Positions 8,406 through 14,482 of a stretch of 31,912 bases of DNA are shown one piece after another. The notes under the pieces are model-generated. The model saw only the letters and a program-made list of their open reading frames with translations, ran no database searches and was not told the origin of the DNA. The translations under genes and the position numbers were made by a program. The stretch is from Flavobacterium sp. UBA6195. GTDB taxonomy: Bacteria > Bacteroidota > Bacteroidia > Flavobacteriales > Flavobacteriaceae. Numbering within the stretch: position 1 is the stretch's first letter; each line of letters starts with the position of its first letter. The DNA is taken from positions 1 through 31,912 of the forward strand of contig NZ_DITB01000106.1 of assembly GCF_002422095.1 (NCBI RefSeq), in the 5' to 3' direction.

Positions 8406-8433
8406 TTTAACAAAATGTATCAAAAAACCATAC
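8406..8433. repeat. 28-bp direct repeat, copy 1 (candidate operator)
   Basis: The sequence starts TTTAAC, contains AATGTAT and ends AAAAACCATAC. It matches the copy at 9169-9196 in 25 of 28 positions and has the same orientation. It lies directly upstream of the peptide promoter and overlaps the end of the response regulator's terminator. Within it and just left, ACATTT and AAATGT form a small dyad (8403-8418). Confidence 0.7.
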
Positions 8434-8447
8434 GTGTTGGTATGGTT
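8422..8447 (-). terminator. Intrinsic terminator of the response regulator gene
   Basis: AACCATAC (8426-8433) and GTATGGTT (8440-8447) form an 8-bp perfect stem with a 6-base loop. A run of six A on the plus strand (8422-8427) gives the U tract on the minus transcript. The stem overlaps the response regulator stop codon at 8446-8448. Confidence 0.75.
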
Positions 8448-9102
8448 AAAGATAACCTCTGCGTTTTACTTCGCGTAAAATGCTTGTATCATCCGTAATA
8501 TTTAATCCTTTTTTTATTTTTGCAATCCTTTTTTGAATGGCAACTTCAGATAATGAAAGTGCTTCTGCAATTTCTCTAATTTTATTACCACTGCTTATTA
8601 ATTTAACAATTTTGCGGTTGGTTTCTTTAGTGAAAATTTCTTCTTCCCACATTTTGTGGGTTTTTTGTAAAACAGATGTGCTTTTGTACTTGTTCCCTTT
8701 TACAACATCTTTAATAGCATTCATTAATTCACTGCCACTGACATCGCTTTTAATTACAATAGCATCAGGTTTTACTCGTTGGTCGAGATCCATCACAGTA
8801 AAATCTTCTAAATGCGCAGTAAAAAAGAACGATTTACATAAAGGCATTTTTTCTCGAAGAAACAAACAGAGATCACCACCATTAAAAATCTCATATTCAG
8901 GATTACCCGGCATTGAATAATCTAATATTGCTAAGTCAAAAGGTTCATCGGCTTCAGTATGCTTTTTAATTGCTAAAATAGCATCAGTACAATTTAAACT
9001 TTCTACAATATGAACGTTTTTTTCACTTTCAAAAGCATACGTTAGTATGGTTTTGAGTGAATCAATCATGTTTTGATGGTCATCTGTAATTAAAACTCTC
9101 AT
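8446..9102 (-). CDS. Response regulator, REC plus LuxR-type HTH, orphan
   Basis: The 218-residue protein has a receiver domain at about residues 1-125 with all key residues in place: D7 and D8, phospho-acceptor D61 in LAILDYSMPG, T95 in FFFTAH and K118 in VIKSD. A helix-turn-helix output domain follows at about 155-205 (IREIAEALSLSEVAIQKRIAKIKK), of the LuxR/NarL type. It should bind DNA when phosphorylated. No sensor kinase gene is adjacent, so the partner must be elsewhere. The gene stands between two copies of a 28-bp repeat, which suggests autoregulation and control of the peptide unit downstream. The ATG at 9102 begins the conserved VLITDDH strand. Confidence 0.92.
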   Translation of the reverse strand: MRVLITDDHQNMIDSLKTILTYAFESEKNVHIVESLNCTDAILAIKKHTEADEPFDLAILDYSMPGNPEYEIFNGGDLCLFLREKMPLCKSFFFTAHLEDFTVMDLDQRVKPDAIVIKSDVSGSELMNAIKDVVKGNKYKSTSVLQKTHKMWEEEIFTKETNRKIVKLISSGNKIREIAEALSLSEVAIQKRIAKIKKGLNITDDTSILREVKRRGYL

Positions 9103-9147
9103 AATAAATGGCTTATATTGATAAGCAAATTATTAAAAGTTTTTAAT

Positions 9148-9170
9148 AAAAAAAGCACCTTAGTGATTTT
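9148..9170 (-). terminator. Possible weak terminator after the OmpA-like gene
   Basis: On the minus strand AAAATCAC and GTGCTTTT can pair around TAAG with one mismatch, followed by more T (plus-strand A run 9148-9154). It lies 44 or more bases after the OmpA-like stop codon. The stem is weak. Confidence 0.35.
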
Positions 9171-9208
9171 TAACATAATGTATATAAAAACCATACTTTA
9201 TGTTAAAA
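9168..9208. repeat. 11-bp perfect inverted repeat upstream of the response regulator
   Basis: TTTTAACATAA (9168-9178) and TTATGTTAAAA (9198-9208) are exact reverse complements separated by 19 bases. The dyad encloses most of the second copy of the 28-bp repeat. It lies 66 bases upstream of the regulator ATG and could be a protein-binding site. No T run follows, so a terminator role is unlikely. Confidence 0.6.
9169..9196. repeat. 28-bp direct repeat, copy 2 (candidate operator)
   Basis: This copy matches 8406-8433 in 25 of 28 positions, with the same ends (TTTAAC and AAAAACCATAC). On the minus strand a -7-like TAATTTG (9132-9126) lies 37 bases downstream. Copy 1 has its -7-like box at 38 bases. 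The equal spacing supports a shared regulatory role. Confidence 0.7.
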
Positions 9209-9213
9209 CGTAA

Positions 9214-10068
9214 TTACTTTTTAGTTTGCTCTGTAGGAGTTACCTCATTTTTAGTAATTAAAAGCTCTACTCTTCGGTCTAAAGTACTACCTTTTTTTAA
9301 GGATTGCGTATTGCCATATCCTTTATACGTCATACGGGTTTTACTGATGCGTTTCATCAAAAAGTAATTGTATACTCGTTTAGCACGATTGGTAGATAAT
9401 TCACGTTTTTTGGTGTCGCGATCAATGGCTTCTTTTTGAAAAGTTGGGGTGCAACAAACATGTCCTTGAATTTCGAAATGAATATTTTTGTATTTGTGTA
9501 ATTCTAAAGCAATTCGGTCTAATTCTTTCTTGGCTTTGTAGGTTAATTGGCTACTGCCTCTTTCAAATAAAACGTGGTCAAGGTATATTCTATCGCCTAC
9601 AATTCGGTCTTTTTTAATTGTACTGTAAATCCCAGGAATTTTTAAATCTTCAATTACAACAGGTTTGAAGTTTACTACTACGTCTACTCTTCGGTTTTTG
9701 GAACGGGCTTCTGGAACATTCGTTTGCATGTCTTCATCAAGCATGATTCTACCTTTTCCTTCAAGTGTTATGATGATTTTACTTTTGATACCTCTTTCAA
9801 TTAACTTATTTTTTACCGTATTGGCTCTATTTGTTGATAAAGTGTAATTATAAGCATCTTTTCCTCTATCGTCGCAATAGCCAAAAATCTGAATCGATTC
9901 AATTCGAGTAGTATCTATTTTACTTACGAATGTTACTACGGCATTCGCTTGTTCTTCTTTTAAATTGTATTTGTCAAATTCAAAGAATATTGAATGAACT
10001 TCTTCTTCCTCTTGAGCAAAAGAAATTAGTGTAAAAAATAAAAATAGTAGGGAAAAGAAACGCGTCAT
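9214..10068 (-). CDS. Periplasmic protein with two tandem OmpA-like domains
   Basis: The 284-residue protein has a signal peptide (to about residue 19, ...LISFAQ). Two OmpA C-terminal-like peptidoglycan-binding domains follow, at about 25-134 and 163-272. Each holds its own copy of the peptidoglycan-binding helix motif: YTLSTNRANTV at 75-85 and RELSTNRAKRV at 222-232. Each ends in a conserved Arg-Arg-Val motif (NRRVDVVV, DRRVELL). There is no beta-barrel and no lipobox, so it is probably soluble in the periplasm and bound to the cell wall. C205-C206 lie in the second domain. Its ATG is one base after the stop of the S41 protease gene, which points to translational coupling and a shared cell-envelope role. 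Confidence 0.88.
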   Translation of the reverse strand: MTRFFSLLFLFFTLISFAQEEEEVHSIFFEFDKYNLKEEQANAVVTFVSKIDTTRIESIQIFGYCDDRGKDAYNYTLSTNRANTVKNKLIERGIKSKIIITLEGKGRIMLDEDMQTNVPEARSKNRRVDVVVNFKPVVIEDLKIPGIYSTIKKDRIVGDRIYLDHVLFERGSSQLTYKAKKELDRIALELHKYKNIHFEIQGHVCCTPTFQKEAIDRDTKKRELSTNRAKRVYNYFLMKRISKTRMTYKGYGNTQSLKKGSTLDRRVELLITKNEVTPTEQTKK

Positions 10069-10069
10069 C

Positions 10070-11704
10070 TTATTTTTTTAATATTGATTTGTACTGCGAT
10101 TGATTGTTTAATAAAGCAATCGCTTTCTCAATTTCTATATTTTCTTTGGTGTAAAATTGATACAAGCCTTCACGATATTGATAACGTGTAATTAGCTCTT
10201 CCTGAATTAGTTTTTTTATTTGATTTTTGTTTTTATCCAACTCTAATTCTTGATTTTTTTCAATTGCCAATTCCAATTGTTTGTATTCTGCAGCAATTTG
10301 AGTATCCATTTTTTCTTTTTTAGCCGTTTCTAAAACGTTTTTCAAGGCTTTATTGGTTTCGGTGTCTAAAGTGATTTTCTCTTGCTTTAAAAAAGCTTTA
10401 AAAGCCGCATAATCTGTGTCGGTTATGGTTGGAATTCCTGAAACGGTTGGGTTTTTAAAATACCACTGCGTTGCAAAGTTGAAAATAGCATCCGATTTAA
10501 CAACAGCCTCCGTTATTGTTGCTGTTTTGGTTTCTTCGATTTCGATGTCTGGTAAAACACCGCCACCATCATAAACGGTTCTTCCTGCTTTGGTTTTAAA
10601 AGCATTGAATTCGTCTTGAGATTTTTTGATAGCTTTTCCGTTTGCGTCTTTTTTCGAATAATCCAAAGCTTGAATACACCTTCCTGAAGGCGTGTAATAT
10701 CTTGAAATCGTAACTTTTACTTGCGTTCCATAAGACAAATCTAACGGACGTTGTACTAATCCTTTTCCAAAACTTCTCGTTCCTAAAATTACACCTCTAT
10801 CCAAATCTTGAATCGCACCTGCTACAATTTCTGAAGCTGAAGCACTTTTTCCATCCACAATTACCGCAATTGGAATTTCTATATCTATAGGTTCATTTTT
10901 AGTACGATATTCAAAATTATGTTTTGGATTTTTCGATTTTGTAGTTACGATTAATTCGTTTTTTGGCACAAAAAGGTTACAAATATTAACGGCTTCATGC
11001 AATAATCCACCCGGATTTCCTCTTAAATCTAAAATAATTTTGGTTGCTCCTTGTTTCTTCAATTCTAACAAAGCCGCTTTGGTTTCTGAACTCGCTTTTT
11101 CTGTGAATTTCGTTAAAACGATATAACCCGTATTGTCTTTTAAAAGTGAGAAAAAAGGAACTGCTTTTATTTCAACATCATCTAAAACAATTGTGGCATT
11201 TTGGGTTTTTCCTTGTCGAATGTATTGAATTTCAATTTTGGTATTTTTGGCACCACGAAACAATTGTGAAGCATCTTCTTTGTATTCTTTTAAGTTAATA
11301 TCTCCGATTTGAATTACCTCATCTCCTGCTTTTAATCCGGCTTTATCAGCTGGAAATCCTTTGTAAATTTCTTTTAGAAAAACTTTTCCTTCTTTGCGTT
11401 GAACCATAGCGCCAATGCCAGTGTACTCGCCCGTATTGTTGATTTTAAATTTTAAAACGTCCTGCTCATTAAAGAAAACCGTGTACGGATCTAATTCTTT
11501 CAACATGTTTTTTATGGCGTTATCCATCATTTCACCTGGATTGGTTTCATCCACGTAATTTTGGTTAACGGTTTTAAAAAGTCCAGTGAAGATTTCAATT
11601 TGCTTGGCAATTTCAAAAAAATCGTTCTTGAAACTAACGCCCACAAATAAGAAACCTGTTGCTAGAACAGGAATGATTATTTTTGCTTTGAAATATTTTT
11701 TCAT
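10070..11704 (-). CDS. S41 family C-terminal processing peptidase
   Basis: The 544-residue protein has an N-terminal signal or membrane anchor (residues about 8-25). A PDZ domain follows at about 90-165 (GIGAMVQ..., PADKAGLKAGDEVIQIG), then the S41 catalytic domain at about 190-360. The Ser-Lys dyad is visible: S289 in KSASASEIVAGA and K314 in SFGKGLVQ. The family trims or degrades periplasmic proteins from their C-terminus, as CtpA and Prc do. The helical C-terminal extension, about 150 residues rich in Lys, Gln and Glu, fits the longer Bacteroidetes type. It lies 71 bases behind rnpA and one base ahead of the tandem-OmpA gene. Confidence 0.93.
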   Translation of the reverse strand: MKKYFKAKIIIPVLATGFLFVGVSFKNDFFEIAKQIEIFTGLFKTVNQNYVDETNPGEMMDNAIKNMLKELDPYTVFFNEQDVLKFKINNTGEYTGIGAMVQRKEGKVFLKEIYKGFPADKAGLKAGDEVIQIGDINLKEYKEDASQLFRGAKNTKIEIQYIRQGKTQNATIVLDDVEIKAVPFFSLLKDNTGYIVLTKFTEKASSETKAALLELKKQGATKIILDLRGNPGGLLHEAVNICNLFVPKNELIVTTKSKNPKHNFEYRTKNEPIDIEIPIAVIVDGKSASASEIVAGAIQDLDRGVILGTRSFGKGLVQRPLDLSYGTQVKVTISRYYTPSGRCIQALDYSKKDANGKAIKKSQDEFNAFKTKAGRTVYDGGGVLPDIEIEETKTATITEAVVKSDAIFNFATQWYFKNPTVSGIPTITDTDYAAFKAFLKQEKITLDTETNKALKNVLETAKKEKMDTQIAAEYKQLELAIEKNQELELDKNKNQIKKLIQEELITRYQYREGLYQFYTKENIEIEKAIALLNNQSQYKSILKK

Positions 11705-11775
11705 GTTGAAGTCTTGAATTGTACTAGTTTACGAAAGTAAAGAATCTTGAGCAAAAATTAAACCAAAAGTGCAAT

Positions 11776-12147
11776 TTACTTCTGCCTTTCGTTGAATTTT
11801 TGAAAAAGTTGGATGGTTTTCTCTTCTATTTCTTGATAAGAAAGTCGCTCTTTTGATTGATAGAAAAACATAAATGCGTATGGTTTTTCCAAATGATTAA
11901 TCAAAAGATGTTTGTTTAAACGATAGGTTTCACGTAAAACACGCTTGAAATAATTGCGATCGACCGCTTTTTTGAAGTACTTTTTAGAAACGGAAACGCC
12001 CATTTTAATTAGTTCTGCATTAGGTTCTGAATTTTCAACATAAACCAAACGCAACGGATATTTCGAAACTGATTTTCCTTCTGAGAATAAAAGGTCAATC
12101 GTAGTTTTGCTTTTTAATTTTTCGTGTTTGGGATAAGTGAATTTCAT
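11776..12147 (-). CDS. rnpA: Ribonuclease P protein component
   Basis: The 123-residue basic protein joins the RNase P RNA to cut the 5' leader from tRNA precursors. The family signature is present as AVDRNYFKRVLRE at residues 61-73, although the usual RNR core reads DRNYFKR here. VSVSKKYFKKAV precedes it, as expected. I place the start at 12147 because it begins the conserved KFTYPKHEKL region. An upstream in-frame ATG at 12177 would run through the terminator of the preceding gene. The -7 box lies just four bases upstream of this ATG. The S41 and tandem-OmpA genes follow in the same direction. Confidence 0.93.
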   Translation of the reverse strand: MKFTYPKHEKLKSKTTIDLLFSEGKSVSKYPLRLVYVENSEPNAELIKMGVSVSKKYFKKAVDRNYFKRVLRETYRLNKHLLINHLEKPYAFMFFYQSKERLSYQEIEEKTIQLFQKFNERQK

Positions 12148-12151
12148 GCAA

Positions 12152-12159
12152 CAAAGGTA
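12152..12159 (-). promoter_or_regulatory. -7 promoter box of rnpA, close to the start codon
   Basis: The minus strand reads TACCTTTG, an exact TAnnTTTG match, ending four bases before the rnpA ATG. It directly follows the T run of the upstream terminator. No TTG is present at normal spacing (the closest gives 15 bases). The arrangement mirrors holB. Confidence 0.5.
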
Positions 12160-12160
12160 T

Positions 12161-12192
12161 AAAAAAAGCTTCCTCAATTTGAAGAAGCTTTT
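12161..12192 (-). terminator. Intrinsic terminator of the EF-G paralogue gene
   Basis: GAAGCTTTT (12184-12192) pairs with AAAAGCTTC (12164-12172) around an 11-base loop. The run of seven A at 12161-12167 gives the U tract on the minus transcript. It begins 20 bases after the EF-G paralogue stop and separates it from rnpA. Confidence 0.85.
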
Positions 12193-12212
12193 CTAAAATC
12201 AAAATTCACTCA

Positions 12213-14333
12213 TCATTCAGATAAAACCGCATTGCTTATAACTAAACTTTCCTGAACATGAGTAGGAACCAGTTGATAAGAACTAAATTCCAATTTGAAT
12301 TTTGCTTTTCCTTGTGTTAATGAACGAAGTGTAGAACCGTAATCTTTGAGTTCTGCTAACGGCACTTCGGAAATAATTTTTTGATAATGACCATCCGTAT
12401 CCATTCCTTGAATAATGGCTCTTCGGGTTTGTAAATCGCCCATAACATCACCGGTGTAGGCATCTTCACAAAGTACTTCAAGCTGATAGTAAGGTTCTAA
12501 AAGTTGAGGTCTTGCTTCATTAAAAGCATCTTTAAAAGCATGAGCAGCGGCCAATTGGAACGAGATGTCATTACTATCTACTGCATGCATTTTACCATCG
12601 TAAATACAAACGCGAATGTTTTGACAATTAGAACCCGTTAACGGACCTTCGGTCATAGATTGCATGATTCCTTTTTTGATTGCAGTGGCATAACGATTGT
12701 CGATAGCTCCACCCACAATACACCAATAGAATGCAAATTTTCCGCCCCAAGGCAATTCTTCAATTTCTTTGTTGCGAACGTTTACGCCTTGTGGTTCTGG
12801 CATATCATCATAATAAGGCTCAATAGTTAAATGAACTTCTCCAAATTGTCCCGCGCCACCACTTTGTTTTTTATGGCGGTATTCTGCTTTTGCAGCTTTG
12901 GTTATGGTTTCGCGATATGGAACTTTTGGTTCTTCAAATAGGATTTCGATGTTGTTTTCAATCTCGATGCGATGTTTGATTAAATCCAAATGCAATTGCC
13001 CTTGACCATGTACAATGGTTTGTTTTAATTCCGAAGATTGCTCTACTTTGAAAGTCAAATCTTCTTCTTCAATTTGATGTAACGCTTTAATCATTTTTTC
13101 CATATCGGCTAGATTGGCAGTTGTAACCGCTTTTCTGATGCGACTTTCTGGAAATTGCATTTTTCTGACTTTTCTTTCTACACCTTTAGCATTCAACGTA
13201 TTGTTGGAGTGTCCGTATTTTAATCGAACTGTAACTCCTAAATCACCAGCAACTAATTTGTCAACCGAAGTTCTTTGTTTTCCTTCTGCAACGAATAATT
13301 GCGTTAAGCGTTCGGTTTCTCCGTTATCTGCATTTACTAATTCATCACCAGCATTCAATTCACCCGAAAGCACTTTGAAATAAGAAACCATTCCCACTTG
13401 CGGTTCCGAAAGGGTTTTATAAATGAAAATAGTAGTTTTGTCACTAGCATCGCATTTTAATTCACCACCATTTTCTAATTTTTTCGCTGGTCTATCGGCT
13501 GGAGATGGCGCAATATCATCAATGAATCCCATGATTCTTCCACTTCCCATATCTTTTAATCCAGAAGCACAGAAAACCGGAAATATTTGTTGATGAGCAA
13601 GCGCAATAGTTAATCCTTTTGCTAATTCTTCTTCATCTAAATTACCTTTTTCGAAGTATTTTTCCATCAACCCTTCTTCATTTTCTGCAGCCGCTTCTAC
13701 TAAGGCATTATGAAGTGCATTTGCTTTTTCTAATTCCGATTCTGGAATAGGCATTTTTTCTGGTTTTCCGCCATTTTCTGGGAAAACATACATCGTCATG
13801 CGAAGTACATCAATAATACTATTGAATTTTTCTCCTGAATTGTATGGATATTGAATCGGAATCACTTTATTTCCGAAACGATTTATGGCTTGTTCTAAAG
13901 TAGTTTCGAAATCTGCTTTTGGATGGTCCATTTGATTGATGACAAAAAAAGCAGGTGTTTGATAATTTTGAACGTATTCCCAAACGATTTCCGTTCCTAC
14001 TTCTACTCCAGATGCTGCATTTAAAAGAATTACAGCAGTATCGGATACTTTAAGTGAAGAAACGACTTCACCAATAAAATCGTCGAAACCTGGAGTATCA
14101 ATGATGTTGATTTTGTTGTTGTGCCATTTAACGTGCATTAAGTGGCTGTATAAGGTGTTTTCTCTTTCGTGTTCTAAATCGGTAAAATCCGAAATGGTAT
14201 TGTGATTTTCTACCGAACCACGGCGTGGAATTGCGCCACTTTCAAATAACATGGTCTCGATAAAGGTGGTCTTTCCTGATCCTGAATGCCCAAGAAATAC
14301 CACGTTTCTAATGTCTTTTGTTGCAATGCTCAT
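12213..14333 (-). CDS. Elongation factor G paralogue (EF-G2 type)
   Basis: The 706-residue protein has the full EF-G layout: GTPase domain, domain II, domain III, domain IV (RHKKQSGGAGQFGEVHL) and domain V. The P-loop is GHSGSGKTT at residues 15-23. Three GTPase motifs differ from canonical EF-G. Switch I reads HERENTL instead of QERGITI. The G3 motif reads DTPGF at 79-83, so Phe83 replaces the catalytic His. G4 reads NQMD instead of NKMD. This divergence marks a second EF-G rather than the housekeeping fusA. From memory, the Bacteroides EF-G2 paralogue supports translation with little or no GTP hydrolysis. Whether this protein is the same type is inference. The gene is alone in its unit and ends at the terminator at 12161-12192. 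Confidence 0.9.
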   Translation of the reverse strand: MSIATKDIRNVVFLGHSGSGKTTFIETMLFESGAIPRRGSVENHNTISDFTDLEHERENTLYSHLMHVKWHNNKINIIDTPGFDDFIGEVVSSLKVSDTAVILLNAASGVEVGTEIVWEYVQNYQTPAFFVINQMDHPKADFETTLEQAINRFGNKVIPIQYPYNSGEKFNSIIDVLRMTMYVFPENGGKPEKMPIPESELEKANALHNALVEAAAENEEGLMEKYFEKGNLDEEELAKGLTIALAHQQIFPVFCASGLKDMGSGRIMGFIDDIAPSPADRPAKKLENGGELKCDASDKTTIFIYKTLSEPQVGMVSYFKVLSGELNAGDELVNADNGETERLTQLFVAEGKQRTSVDKLVAGDLGVTVRLKYGHSNNTLNAKGVERKVRKMQFPESRIRKAVTTANLADMEKMIKALHQIEEEDLTFKVEQSSELKQTIVHGQGQLHLDLIKHRIEIENNIEILFEEPKVPYRETITKAAKAEYRHKKQSGGAGQFGEVHLTIEPYYDDMPEPQGVNVRNKEIEELPWGGKFAFYWCIVGGAIDNRYATAIKKGIMQSMTEGPLTGSNCQNIRVCIYDGKMHAVDSNDISFQLAAAHAFKDAFNEARPQLLEPYYQLEVLCEDAYTGDVMGDLQTRRAIIQGMDTDGHYQKIISEVPLAELKDYGSTLRSLTQGKAKFKLEFSSYQLVPTHVQESLVISNAVLSE

Positions 14334-14415
14334 GACTTTATGTTTTTAAATGAATAACTAATTTTAATTTGCATTTTTAGCACATTAAAATTACGAAAGC
14401 TAAAACAGCTAAATC

Positions 14416-14429
14416 ATGATATTTGTCAT
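14416..14429. promoter_or_regulatory. CRP/FNR-like dyad upstream of the EF-G paralogue
   Basis: ATGA and TCAT flank a 6-base spacer, giving a TGA-N6-TCA core as in CRP/FNR-family sites. It lies 82 to 96 bases upstream of the EF-G paralogue ATG and downstream of the M1 peptidase stop (as read on the minus strand). The arms are only four bases long, so chance is possible. A degenerate -7-like TAGCTTTC lies at 14402-14395. Confidence 0.3.
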
Positions 14430-14451
14430 CTTACAAATTGAAATTGAGCAC

Positions 14452-14477
14452 AAAAAAAGCGACTCGAAAGTCGCTTT
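14452..14477 (-). terminator. Intrinsic terminator of the M1 peptidase gene
   Basis: AAAGCGACT (14456-14464) and AGTCGCTTT (14469-14477) form a 9-bp perfect stem closed by the stable CGAA/TTCG tetraloop. The run of seven A (14452-14458) supplies the U tract on the minus transcript. The stop codon of the peptidase is six bases upstream. Confidence 0.92.
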
Positions 14478-14482
14478 ACATT

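Noticed and set aside
8537..8920. 127-residue reading frame opposite the response regulator
   Set aside because: It is a shadow of the regulator gene without motifs or a promoter.
9168..9208. Terminator of the tandem-OmpA gene
   Set aside because: The stem is made almost only of A and T and no T run follows; the repeat fits a binding site better.
12148..12177. ten-residue N-terminal extension of RnpA
   Set aside because: It would run through the terminator of the upstream gene and the -7 box.
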